Below are positions 18,734 through 26,934 of a DNA stretch of 43,653 nucleotides, piece by piece. Source of the stretch: Myxococcales bacterium (GTDB taxonomy: Bacteria; Myxococcota_A; UBA9042; UBA3505); contig PBVT01000042.1 of NCBI GenBank assembly GCA_002728755.1, forward strand, positions 1 to 43,653. The letters run 5' to 3'. Below the pieces are notes generated by a model. It had not been told where the DNA came from and ran no database searches. It saw only the letters and a list, made by a program, of their open reading frames with translations. How positions within the stretch are numbered: the stretch's first letter is position 1; every line of letters begins with the position of its first letter. A program made the position numbers and the translations under genes.

Positions 18734-19147
18734 ATGACTGTAGACGAACTCATCGCGCGATTTGAAGTCTTTGACGATTGGGAGGAGCGCTACCTCTACC
18801 TGATGGATCTAGGACGTAAGCTGCCGGCCTTCGACGAGAGCTGGAAGACGGAAGAGAATCTGGTGGAAGGGTGTGTGAGTCAGGTCTGGCTGGTCTCCAA
18901 GATACACCACGAGCCGAGCACAAGGGTTGAGTTCCGGGCGGACAGCGACTCGCAGATCGTCAAGGGGCTGGTGTCTATACTCATTATGCTCCATAGCAAC
19001 CAGTCTCCCGCAGATATTATCAGTCATGATATCGATGGTTTATTCACCAAACTCGGGTTGACAGACCATCTGAGCCCAAGCCGGAAAAACGGCTTCTATG
19101 CAATGATTCGACGGCTTCGCGCGCTTGCGTCTACCTACGTATCCTGA
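18734..19147 (+). CDS. sufE: SufE family cysteine-desulfurase-associated sulfur acceptor
   Basis: A 137-residue protein, the same length as E. coli SufE. It holds the family motif VEGCVSQVWL with the sulfur-accepting Cys47 and the later KGLVSILIML helix and LTDHLSPSRKNGF segment. SufE proteins take persulfide sulfur from SufS/CsdA-type desulfurases for iron-sulfur cluster assembly. The ATG at 18734 has AGGA upstream; the frame opens eight codons earlier. No desulfurase is adjacent, but a rhodanese-bearing MoeZ lies two genes upstream. The 118-base gap after adk shows no clear promoter or terminator. Confidence 0.92.
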   Translation: MTVDELIARFEVFDDWEERYLYLMDLGRKLPAFDESWKTEENLVEGCVSQVWLVSKIHHEPSTRVEFRADSDSQIVKGLVSILIMLHSNQSPADIISHDIDGLFTKLGLTDHLSPSRKNGFYAMIRRLRALASTYVS

Positions 19148-19180
19148 ACGGGTCGAGAAGAACGTTTTGATCGGGTGGAA

Positions 19181-19210
19181 TTGGAAGTCCAGGCCAAAAG
19201 CTCGTACAAC
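19181..19210 (+). promoter_or_regulatory. Candidate promoter of the L-domain-like lipoprotein gene
   Basis: TTGGAA, 18-base spacer, TACAAC, ending 33 bases before the ATG at 19244. Confidence 0.4.
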
Positions 19211-19243
19211 ATCCTTTTGGTATGTCTGTTTTGGAGGGATCTG

Positions 19244-20743
19244 ATGTTGCACCGATTGGAATCGTTGTTTTGTATTTGTCTTCTTTTTGGGTTGGCTGGA
19301 TTTGGTTGTGATCAGACTTTGAAGGTGACGGAGCAGCCGCTCTGTCCTGCGTTAATGCATGGGGAAGAGCCGGTCATTCTGCAAGATAGTGCGTTGATCT
19401 CGACCATCGAGGAGCTGGATGCGATCCAGGATGTAAGTCATATCGCGGGAGATTTGGTGATCACCGCGGACTTCAGCGACAACATTGATCTGCCCAACCT
19501 CTGTGGCGTGAACGGAGACCTTCGGGTGGAGAAGAACGTGGAGTTACGCCATGTGACCATCCCCTCTCTCGGCTATGTGGACGGCGATGTATACGTTTAC
19601 GAGAATGAGCGTCTCCGTAAGTTCAGTGCCCCCCAGTTGATTGAGGTTGGCGGCTCGTTCTATGTCACCGACAATCCGAAACTGACCTCCCTGCACATTC
19701 AATCGGTGCAGACAGTGGCAGGCGATATGTGGCTCAACGCCCTGGATGATATTGACGTGATCTACCTGCCAGTGCTCGCTGAGGTGGGGCAGATGTTTCG
19801 TGTCGCCTCAAACGATGAGCTTTACGAGCTGAATATTTCGTCCTTACAGACTATCGGAGATGGTATTCGAATTCTCCGGAACGACGACCTGCCGCGGCTT
19901 GAGATCCCTTCACTACAAAGCATTACGGGGATTCTACGAGTCCAGGAAAATAAACGACTACAGAATGTACTGGTCGGTGGTGAGGCGATGGAGATAGGGG
20001 GAGTCGATATCGGTCAGAATGAACAACTCGTCATTCTTGAGCTGGCGGACTTCGTACGAGCCTCGTCCGTTTCGATATCCTATAACGACGCGCTCTTATC
20101 CATTGATCTTCCAGATCTGGACGAGGTGGACGGGGGTCTGTTCATCAACGGAAATAACGACCTGCAGATCTTCAATGTGCCGAAGTTACGTCGCCTTACA
20201 GGACAGCTGGCCATGAATTGGAATCAAGATCTGGCCGTGGTGGAATTCCCGTCGTTGGAAGAGGTGGAGGGCCGCCTGGCCTTTCAAAGCGCGGAAGATA
20301 CGGAGTTTCGCTTTCCTGTACTCACAAGGGTTCAATCCATGTTTCTTGGGTACCTGGACTCCAATGTTCAAGTGGATCTCCCGAGTCTGGAGCATGTAGA
20401 GGGCGATCTCTCCATTCATCAATGCCATGGATTTGATTCGATTACCTTGCCCAACGTCACCTATGTTGGGCAGCTTCAGGTGCAATACAACGACGACCTT
20501 AAGAGCTTCAGTTTCCCCAAGCTGGAGACCCTGGGGGCCGGTTTGAACGTTTCACGCAATGACTCTTTGGAGCAGTTTGACCTCAGCGCTCTGGTCGATG
20601 CTGGCGATTATGTACGATTCTATAAGAACTTTACGCTACCAACCTGCCGCATCGAAGAATTTCTAGACGAACTCTTTGCCTTGGGCTTTCCAGAAGAGGA
20701 AGCCTATGTTGAGGGCAATAACGAGAACGTCGTCTGCGAGTAG
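19244..20743 (+). CDS. Secreted lipoprotein built of LRR/receptor-L-domain-like repeats
   Basis: A 499-residue protein. The ATG at 19244 has GGAGG six bases upstream and opens a signal peptide ending at a lipobox-like GFGC. Almost the whole mature part is repeats of about 23 residues of the type 'L..l..v.Gdl.i..N..L..l..P.L', for example LPNLCGVNGDLRVEKNVEL and FPVLTRVQSMFLGYL. The pattern predicts a right-handed solenoid like the L domains of EGF/insulin receptors. One of the few mature-part cysteines is near the end (LPTCRIEEF). The ligand is unknown. Its stop lies one base from the stop of the convergent methyltransferase gene. Confidence 0.8.
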   Translation: MLHRLESLFCICLLFGLAGFGCDQTLKVTEQPLCPALMHGEEPVILQDSALISTIEELDAIQDVSHIAGDLVITADFSDNIDLPNLCGVNGDLRVEKNVELRHVTIPSLGYVDGDVYVYENERLRKFSAPQLIEVGGSFYVTDNPKLTSLHIQSVQTVAGDMWLNALDDIDVIYLPVLAEVGQMFRVASNDELYELNISSLQTIGDGIRILRNDDLPRLEIPSLQSITGILRVQENKRLQNVLVGGEAMEIGGVDIGQNEQLVILELADFVRASSVSISYNDALLSIDLPDLDEVDGGLFINGNNDLQIFNVPKLRRLTGQLAMNWNQDLAVVEFPSLEEVEGRLAFQSAEDTEFRFPVLTRVQSMFLGYLDSNVQVDLPSLEHVEGDLSIHQCHGFDSITLPNVTYVGQLQVQYNDDLKSFSFPKLETLGAGLNVSRNDSLEQFDLSALVDAGDYVRFYKNFTLPTCRIEEFLDELFALGFPEEEAYVEGNNENVVCE

Positions 20744-20744
20744 A

Positions 20745-21557
20745 CTAGGGCTTGGAGAGCACAACACCGTGCTGGCGACCGTAGCGCCAGGGCCCCGAAG
20801 GTGTGTTGCGCTTCGAGGGAAGGGTGGCGCAAACCCGTAGCCCCAACCGGCGAGCCTGCGCTGCAACATAGCCGGGGTGGACGCGAAGATTCGTCGAGTT
20901 GATGGCGGCGTCTAATTCACGATACCGACCGCGTAACGCGAGAGGCTCAATCCATCGATCCAGCATATAGCGTAGTTTCGAAGTCGTATTGACACTGAAT
21001 CGATGGAATCGACCATAGTACAGGACCCCGTGACCGCCCGGCTTCAGAACCCGCGCTGTCTCCGCCAGGTATTGGTTGAATATGTCTATAAATTGAACGT
21101 GTTGAAGGACAACGAATGAGTAGACGATGTCCACGGATCCGTCCTCTAGAGGGAGCGTTTTTCCATCGCTTTCGAGTAGTTGGAAATTCTCGATTCCGCG
21201 TTGCTTCAGTTCTGTTTCGACCCGTTCCCTATGATGATGAATATCGACACCGATGACGGAGTTAAAACGCTCGGCTGCGGCCGCGATCAGGCGGCCTCCA
21301 CCATACCCGATCTCCAGGGCTTTGAGATTGTCGAGCGGCCCATAGATATCCTTCAGAGGCTGTCCGATATGTGCATCAAAATCCCAAACGCCTTCTGCAA
21401 ATGCGGCGTCCGCGTCATCGGAATTATTGAACCATCCAAAGAAGGTATCTTTTGATGCGGCCTCGGCGCGGGTAATCTCTTCCTTGAAGCCGGTGATATG
21501 GTTCTCTGGGGTCGTCAAGCCATGCCTTTGCAAATGGGTTTCATTTAATCCTGACAA
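20745..21557 (-). CDS. Class I SAM-dependent methyltransferase
   Basis: A 270-residue protein with the Rossmann-type SAM-binding motif I LEIGYGGGRLIAAAAERF, an acidic motif II (VIGVDIHHH), and motif III/IV LEDGSVDIVYSFVVLQHV, followed by RVLKPGGHGVLYYGRF. These are diagnostic for the Methyltransf_11/25 group of small-molecule methyltransferases. The substrate is unknown. The best start found is a TTG at 21557 with poor ribosome-site context, overlapping the upstream lipoprotein gene by 13 bases, so the exact N-terminus is uncertain. It is probably cotranscribed with that lipoprotein gene. Confidence 0.82.
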   Translation of the reverse strand: MSGLNETHLQRHGLTTPENHITGFKEEITRAEAASKDTFFGWFNNSDDADAAFAEGVWDFDAHIGQPLKDIYGPLDNLKALEIGYGGGRLIAAAAERFNSVIGVDIHHHRERVETELKQRGIENFQLLESDGKTLPLEDGSVDIVYSFVVLQHVQFIDIFNQYLAETARVLKPGGHGVLYYGRFHRFSVNTTSKLRYMLDRWIEPLALRGRYRELDAAINSTNLRVHPGYVAAQARRLGLRVCATLPSKRNTPSGPWRYGRQHGVVLSKP

Positions 21558-22555
21558 GGATAATGGTGCAGCGGTTGATGTCCAGCTCCTTCGGGATCTT
21601 CAGACACAGTCCAGAGCCCCGTACCTGGATTATCGTAGCAGATCGCTTCTCCCTGGGCTTCGGTCAGAGGCCCTAAAGCCACTGTGAGGGGCTCGATGGC
21701 GCCCAGATTTTCGAAATCCAGAGAGCTGTCGAACCGATATTCCCAGCTACCCGTATAGACCCGGATAAGCAAACGTTGGCCGGATGGGTGGAGATCGGCT
21801 GCGGTGATCATGCGGCCGTAGGGGATCGCGAGGCCGGGCGAGGGGATTGTAGCCACGATGGAAAGGGTCGCGACGGTCTCTTCCTGGGGATTCTCCAGCG
21901 CATAGACACGGGCATTGGGGCCATCCACTTTTTCGAAAATCCAAAGCCGACTACCGTCTGGAGCGACGACCAGGGCCTCGGAGTCCACGGGGTCGTGAGG
22001 ATAGCGGTATTGGTAGCGCCAGGTGCGTGTGGGGGATGGGATATTGGATACGCTCAGATCGATCTCTTCTGCAACGTGGATGTCGAGAACGTCACGGTCC
22101 TGGTTATTGTTTCCGATATCGGCGACCCAGAGACAGGAGCCCTCTCCGTCTGGGCATGTTGCACGGGCGATGTCTTCGATATCGACAGGGCTTACGCCCG
22201 GAATTTCCACTGTGGCTACGAGAGTCCCGTCGGTCGATATCGCATAAAGGTTGGCCGCGTCCCCCGAATCGTTATGCATCCAGAGGATGTTGGGGTTGCT
22301 ATAGGAGGCGACCATACCTGACGCCTCGGCCAGGACCGCGGTCTGCAGAGTGGCCATTTCGGTTGGCGTGGCCGCGTTGGTCGATTGGCATTGATTGGTA
22401 TTTGTATGGGTGTCCCCGTGGTCGCTGTTCGTGATTTCTGAGGGTGACGAAAGCTCGGGTATGGGGTCTGACGGTGCCTTCGAGCTGGAGGCACAGGCCA
22501 GGAGCAGGGAGAGCAGCAGAATTGCTACATTTGGCTTATTCGGAAACGAACGCAT
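21545..22555 (-). CDS. Lipoprotein with predicted beta-propeller domain
   Basis: A 336-residue protein with a short basic N-terminus, a hydrophobic stretch and the lipobox LLAC (Cys near residue 21). A Ser/Thr-rich linker follows to about residue 70. The folded part has repeating blade-like strands: NILWMHNDSGDAANLYAIS, DIEDIARATCPDGEG, LWVADIGNNNQDRDVLDI and ALVVAPDGSRLWIFEK, each ending in Asp/Gly turns. This suggests a five- or six-bladed propeller of the esterase-like/NHL kind. No catalytic motif is visible. It is the first gene of a two-gene minus-strand operon with the methyltransferase, and is divergent from the NAD(P)-binding protein gene with only 79 bases between. Confidence 0.75.
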   Translation of the reverse strand: MRSFPNKPNVAILLLSLLLACASSSKAPSDPIPELSSPSEITNSDHGDTHTNTNQCQSTNAATPTEMATLQTAVLAEASGMVASYSNPNILWMHNDSGDAANLYAISTDGTLVATVEIPGVSPVDIEDIARATCPDGEGSCLWVADIGNNNQDRDVLDIHVAEEIDLSVSNIPSPTRTWRYQYRYPHDPVDSEALVVAPDGSRLWIFEKVDGPNARVYALENPQEETVATLSIVATIPSPGLAIPYGRMITAADLHPSGQRLLIRVYTGSWEYRFDSSLDFENLGAIEPLTVALGPLTEAQGEAICYDNPGTGLWTVSEDPEGAGHQPLHHYPCQD

Positions 22556-22634
22556 AGGAAGAATCTTCGCGTACCTTCTTACAATCTACAAGTGCGGACT
22601 GGATATCCCGGAATGGGAAGACTATGTAGAGGGT

Positions 22635-23399
22635 ATGGACGAAGGAAACAAGATTGCATTTGTGGCGGGAGCCACGGGTTATACGGGGCAGAATATTGTG
22701 CGTGCGTTGCGCAGGCGTGGGTTTGATACCATTGCTCATATACGTCCCGATAGTTCACGACTGGAGTCTTGGAGAGAGGAGTTTATAGCGGGTCAGGCGA
22801 GGGTGGATACCACGCCCTGGGACGTGGACTCTCTTCAGGAGACCCTCCGCCGGGAGGCGCCAGCGCTGGTATTTTCCGTACTCGGCACGACACGCAGTCG
22901 TGCGCGAAAACGAAAGAAAGGGGGAGGAGATCCCCTGGAAGAGACCTACCAGGCCATCGACTATGGTTTAACTCGTATGTTGATACAGGCGACCAGGGAG
23001 GCACAGCCGTCGGCTCGTTTCGTCTATCTTTCCGCCTTGGGTGCCGCGGCCAATACTCGTACGGCCTATATGCGGGCACGTTGGCAGTCGGAAGAGGCGT
23101 TACGTGAGAGTGGTCTGTCCTACACGATTGTTCGGCCCGCGTTCATCTCGGGGGCGGACCGCCAGGAGTTCCGCCCATTGGAGCGCGTTGGTAGCGTTGT
23201 ATTCGACGGTTTGCTGGCGTTGTTGGGACTTCTTGGAGGCCGAGGCGTTCGGCAGCGATATCGGTCCATCCGTGGACCGGACCTGGCAGAAGCAATGGTC
23301 GACCTCGCTCTCGACCCCCATTGGGACGGGAAGATCGCCGAACGCGAACAGCTGGTTTCGACGGCGCCTAGTCTTCCGGCCAGTCGGAACAACCGGTGA
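22635..23399 (+). CDS. Atypical SDR / NAD(P)-binding Rossmann-fold protein
   Basis: A 254-residue cytosolic protein beginning with the dinucleotide-binding motif AFVAGATGYTGQNIVRALR (GxTGxxG). FVYLSALGAA and LSYTIVRPAFISG are also visible, matching the NmrA/TIGR01777-like atypical short-chain dehydrogenase group. Some members are reductases and others only bind nucleotide as sensors or assembly factors. The ATG at 22635 fits the family start; ribosome-site context is weak. The last 32 bases overlap the 3' end of the convergent esterase gene. Confidence 0.82.
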   Translation: MDEGNKIAFVAGATGYTGQNIVRALRRRGFDTIAHIRPDSSRLESWREEFIAGQARVDTTPWDVDSLQETLRREAPALVFSVLGTTRSRARKRKKGGGDPLEETYQAIDYGLTRMLIQATREAQPSARFVYLSALGAAANTRTAYMRARWQSEEALRESGLSYTIVRPAFISGADRQEFRPLERVGSVVFDGLLALLGLLGGRGVRQRYRSIRGPDLAEAMVDLALDPHWDGKIAEREQLVSTAPSLPASRNNR

Positions 23400-24846
23400 C
23401 CAGGCCGGTATTGACGAGCACCTCAACCTTCTGGGCTTCGGCGCAGATCGTCGAACATAGTGGGCTGTCGTCCTGGCCCAGGCAACAGACGTTGGTGGCG
23501 TTGATATAGGGCATTGCACCGGGGACACCGGGACCACATTGTGCAGTGGCCTGTTGCTCCACAAAACACTGCAAGATGGCTTCATCAATTTCCGGAGCCT
23601 GATCTACCGCCTCTTGGCAATGCTCTATGCAGCCACTACAGGAGTCGGTGTCACTGGCAGAGAAGCCCCAGGCCACGAGAGGGCTCAACATGATGGGGCG
23701 AATGGTTCCGTTTTCCGCAACACAATCGGCGAGGAGCTGGCAGTAGGTGGTGCAAGCCACAAGAGTGTCGATTTCACAGTCGATGTTGATCTCCTGTTCG
23801 ACGAATGCAGCGTCCGGACTGCAGGTGGCTTCCGTTCCCTCGGGAACCGCTGTAAATTCCCACTTTTCGTTGTCGGCCAACCCATTGGGGTGGGCGAGAA
23901 GGAAATCGATCATCCAGTGATTTGCCGGATCGACCCAGGAGTGTCCCAGCTCATGACCATAGCAATGGGTCTGGTTCAGGCCAGGGCTTGTTTCAAAGTA
24001 TTGGGAGGCGATGGCGGCTTCCAGTAGAAAGTTGACGGATGTGGAAGGTCCGTCCCCGGCCTGGCCAGCCCAGATGTCGTCGTCGCCGCCCCATGTGACT
24101 ACAACGGCCATAGGATCCAATGGGAGCTCCGGTGCTGGTGTGGTCAACGCGAACACCCCGGAGGCTACGATACCTCCAGCGGACCAGTCGGAATGCCGTT
24201 GCAGCATATAGTTGGTCATGATCCCGCCGGCCGAGTGTCCGCCCATATAGATACGATGTTCGTCGATGTCGAGGTGTGCGGCCATACAATCGAGGAGTTC
24301 TCGAACGTAGATGTCGTCTGCGTTCGGAATATCCATCTGCGCAGCGGTGCGCATGGCATCCCAGACCGGCCAGATGGTCCCGTTTTCGTTGCCATCGGGG
24401 GCTATAACGATCATGCCTCGCTCGACGAAGTCGTTCCATTTGGCGTCATCGAATTTATCAAACCCTGTTCCGTTGGTTCCATGGTAGCCGATGAAGACGG
24501 GACGCGGTCCGCTATACGAGGAGTCGGGTAGGGCGAGATAAAAGCTTCGTGTCTGATCAGCCGAGTTAAAGTCTGCCCACTGCCCGGTTGCGAGGGTGAT
24601 ATCCTGGAAATTGGCAGGACATGCCGTTGCTTTCTCCCTGACCATCGAGGTGGCCGGTATCGTGTAGTAGGCAAATTCAATCGGATCCGACGGTGCCGTC
24701 ACTTCTGCCACATCGGTGCTATCCGCGACGGTCGTGTCGGGTGATGTGTCGGTGCTATCGGCCGACGGTGCCGAGTCTGCTCCACTACATCCGGCCAGAG
24801 CAAGGACCAGTAGAGATACCAGAATGGCTTTGTAGGGACATTGCAT
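23368..24846 (-). CDS. Secreted alpha/beta-hydrolase lipoprotein, PHB-depolymerase / feruloyl-esterase type
   Basis: A 492-residue lipoprotein with lipobox LAGC (Cys20) and a Thr/Asp-rich linker. The catalytic domain (about 75-340) shows an oxyanion region FIGYHGTNGTG, the acid/turn segment IAPDGNENGTIWPVWDA, and the nucleophile elbow GGHSAGG with Ser205; HCYGHELGHSW is a candidate for the catalytic His. These fit the LpqC/PHB depolymerase family, which hydrolyses polyesters or feruloyl esters. The C-terminal 140 residues form a separate Cys-rich domain (about a dozen Cys) of unknown role. It lies downstream of the aldolase gene, separated by 93 bases that hold a perfect palindrome. Confidence 0.85.
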   Translation of the reverse strand: MQCPYKAILVSLLVLALAGCSGADSAPSADSTDTSPDTTVADSTDVAEVTAPSDPIEFAYYTIPATSMVREKATACPANFQDITLATGQWADFNSADQTRSFYLALPDSSYSGPRPVFIGYHGTNGTGFDKFDDAKWNDFVERGMIVIAPDGNENGTIWPVWDAMRTAAQMDIPNADDIYVRELLDCMAAHLDIDEHRIYMGGHSAGGIMTNYMLQRHSDWSAGGIVASGVFALTTPAPELPLDPMAVVVTWGGDDDIWAGQAGDGPSTSVNFLLEAAIASQYFETSPGLNQTHCYGHELGHSWVDPANHWMIDFLLAHPNGLADNEKWEFTAVPEGTEATCSPDAAFVEQEINIDCEIDTLVACTTYCQLLADCVAENGTIRPIMLSPLVAWGFSASDTDSCSGCIEHCQEAVDQAPEIDEAILQCFVEQQATAQCGPGVPGAMPYINATNVCCLGQDDSPLCSTICAEAQKVEVLVNTGLVTGCSDWPED

Positions 24847-24873
24847 TGGACCGCCTTCGTCTTCTTATATGGG

Positions 24874-24890
24874 CTGGTATTCTATACCAG
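24874..24890. repeat. Perfect palindrome upstream of the esterase gene, possible operator
   Basis: CTGGTAT-TCT-ATACCAG: seven-base arms with a three-base centre, 27 bases upstream of the esterase ATG. On the minus strand a TATAAG -10-like box follows it closely. No T-run follows in either direction, so a regulator-binding site is more likely than a terminator. Confidence 0.5.
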
Positions 24891-24939
24891 ATCGGACGAT
24901 TTGGAGCCATTGCGATGTCGAGCGGATCCGGTGCTGGAT

Positions 24940-25968
24940 TCAGGCGTTATCCTGTTCCAGCTCCAAAGAGGCATTGTAGGTGCCACCGGCTGCGGCCGCA
25001 TTACAGCGAGCGCGGTGGGCGTAAGCCCGTTGGGCAGCGTCTACCTTCGAGGCATCGCCAGCCCAGGTCTTGAGCGCCGACTCCTGAAGCGCGCGGCCAT
25101 AAGAGAAGCTCATGATCCAGGGGATTTGCCCGGATGCGTTGATGGCCTGCAGGTTTTCCGTGGCCTGTACCTCTGTCTGTCCTCCGGAGAGGAAGACGCA
25201 GGCCGGGACGATGGCGGGCACCGCGTGGCTAAAGCAGCGAATCGTCAGCTCGGCGACTCGCTCGGAAGAAGCCTGGGTCGGGCAGTCTTTTCCGGAGATG
25301 ACCATATTGGGTTTCAGAAGAATGCCCTCTAGATCGACACGTTGCATATTGAGCTCGCTGAACACCGTCTTCAGGGTGCTCTCCGTGACCTGGTAGCAGG
25401 TTTCGATGGAGTGGCCGCCAGTCATCATCACCTCAGGTTCCACAATCGGAACGATATTGGCTTCCTGACAGAGGGCAGCGTAACGAGCGAGGGCGTGCGC
25501 GTTGGCCTGAATCGAGTTTGTGCTGGGGCGGCCTTCTCCGATGTTGATCACGGCGCGCCATTTGGCGAACCCGGCACCGAGTTCACGATATTCCGCGAGG
25601 CGATCTCGCAAGCCGTCGAGCCCCTCCGTTATCGTCTCGTTACGGCTACCAGCAAGATGCTTGGCTCCGGTATCAACCTTGATCCCCGGGACGATGGCGT
25701 GCTGCCGCAAAATCTCGGTCAGTGGCGTGCCGTCGGCTGCGTTCTGACGAATCGTCTCATCATAGAGGATCGCGCCACCAATGAAGGGTGCCGCGTCCGC
25801 ACAGGAGAATAACAGATTACGCCAATCACGACGTGTCTCGTTCGTTGATTCGACACCCACACCGGCTAACCGCTTCTGCACGGTATTGGTGCTTTCGTCT
25901 GCCGCTAGAATACCTTTATTCCCAGAGACAATTTTTTCGATAGTAGAAACAAGAACAGCATTCGACAT
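24940..25968 (-). CDS. Class I fructose-bisphosphate aldolase
   Basis: A 342-residue cytosolic enzyme of glycolysis and gluconeogenesis that splits fructose-1,6-bisphosphate to two triose phosphates. It is the animal/plant-like class I type using a lysine Schiff base: GILAADESTNT near the N-terminus, FAKWRAVI with a catalytic Lys, EPEVMMTGGHSI, and LEGILLKPNMVISG with the Schiff-base Lys. No metal-binding class II motifs are seen. The start ATG has GGGAG seven bases upstream. It is a single gene with a candidate promoter at 26005-26035. Confidence 0.96.
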   Translation of the reverse strand: MSNAVLVSTIEKIVSGNKGILAADESTNTVQKRLAGVGVESTNETRRDWRNLLFSCADAAPFIGGAILYDETIRQNAADGTPLTEILRQHAIVPGIKVDTGAKHLAGSRNETITEGLDGLRDRLAEYRELGAGFAKWRAVINIGEGRPSTNSIQANAHALARYAALCQEANIVPIVEPEVMMTGGHSIETCYQVTESTLKTVFSELNMQRVDLEGILLKPNMVISGKDCPTQASSERVAELTIRCFSHAVPAIVPACVFLSGGQTEVQATENLQAINASGQIPWIMSFSYGRALQESALKTWAGDASKVDAAQRAYAHRARCNAAAAGGTYNASLELEQDNA

Positions 25969-26004
25969 GGTTTTTCTCCCGCTACAGCACGCCTAAGTGG
26001 CCTT

Positions 26005-26035
26005 CTTCTAGGCCATTCAAGGGTGGAATTGTCAA
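26005..26035 (-). promoter_or_regulatory. Candidate promoter of the aldolase gene
   Basis: On the minus strand: TTGACA (perfect -35), 19-base spacer, TAGAAG. The spacer is long and the -10 mediocre. It lies in the 240-base divergent intergenic region 25969-26208, where I see no other gene. Confidence 0.35.
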
Positions 26036-26208
26036 GAGTAAAGTCCCAGCCATAGGGTGTGTGACTCTTCTATCCCAACGGGGTTGGGCCGAATTGGTGT
26101 GGGTTGTGGTTCCCATTCCCGCCGCGGACAAATTCACCTGTTGACCGCGGATACGGGTGATGCGATGGTTCCGCCATTCCTACGCCGGGTATTTTGGGGA
26201 GAATTGCG

Positions 26209-26925
26209 TTGTCCAGATGGGTGTCAGTCGTATTGTTTGTCGGTTTCGTCGGTGGACTATCCTTCTGGCTTACCCAGAAGAAGCCCGGACACGATTGTCG
26301 GCAGGCCTGTTCCGATCTGGCGTCCCTGTCCAATTCGAATTCCCATTGTATTCGTGCCCAATGTAGAGAGGCATGCAACCAGAAGAAGCTGGACGGGAAC
26401 TGTATGCAACGCACGATCCAGGCCATTGGTGTCGGCGAGCTGGCGCAGGAGTCCTGGAAGACATGCCTGAGCTCTCCGGATGTTGGCGCGGATGTCTTGA
26501 GTCGGTGTCGGCGCTCAAGAGACGCCCAGGAGAAGGTGAACACCGTGTACGATAATCTGGTGTTCGCCTTTGATAAGACCCGTAAGAGCCCGGGCAAACC
26601 CTGTGCGCTGCCTCGAATTTCGATCTGCATCCCAGCAGAATCCAACTGCCGCGCCAATGTGGAAGAAGAGCCCCAGGAATGGAATCGTCTGGCTCGTCAC
26701 GCCATGGGCGCTCTGCAGAATAACACCGACGCGTTTCGGTATTGCCTGCAGGCGGACGGCGAAGGGGCGAAAGCGAAATTTACCGTCAGCGCCTATGGCG
26801 ATCTGGATTGCGATGGTATTTTTAGTACCTACCAACGTGTAGGACGATTTGATGAATACGCTCGCGACGATCAATGTGTGATTGATAGTCCGGGCATGGA
26901 TCGCCTTGACCACGAGAACGAATAG
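26209..26925 (+). CDS. Membrane-anchored secreted protein with pilin-like C-terminal domain
   Basis: About 238 residues. An N-terminal hydrophobic segment (WVSVVLFVGFVGGLSFWL) serves as signal anchor. A Cys-rich part follows with CRQAC and CIRAQCREAC, then a connecting region. The C-terminal part (about 150-238) contains FTVSAYGDLDCDGIFSTY and a late DDQCVID. Alternating strands with an acidic GDxDxDG turn are typical of the globular half of type IV pilin-like proteins from deltaproteobacteria. No prepilin peptidase site (G followed by FTxxE) is present. The start is uncertain: TTG at 26209 has GGGGAG upstream, while TTG at 26194 and GTG at 26221 are alternatives. It ends nine bases before the downstream SDR gene. 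Confidence 0.65.
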   Translation: MSRWVSVVLFVGFVGGLSFWLTQKKPGHDCRQACSDLASLSNSNSHCIRAQCREACNQKKLDGNCMQRTIQAIGVGELAQESWKTCLSSPDVGADVLSRCRRSRDAQEKVNTVYDNLVFAFDKTRKSPGKPCALPRISICIPAESNCRANVEEEPQEWNRLARHAMGALQNNTDAFRYCLQADGEGAKAKFTVSAYGDLDCDGIFSTYQRVGRFDEYARDDQCVIDSPGMDRLDHENE

Positions 26926-26934
26926 GAAAGAGCA

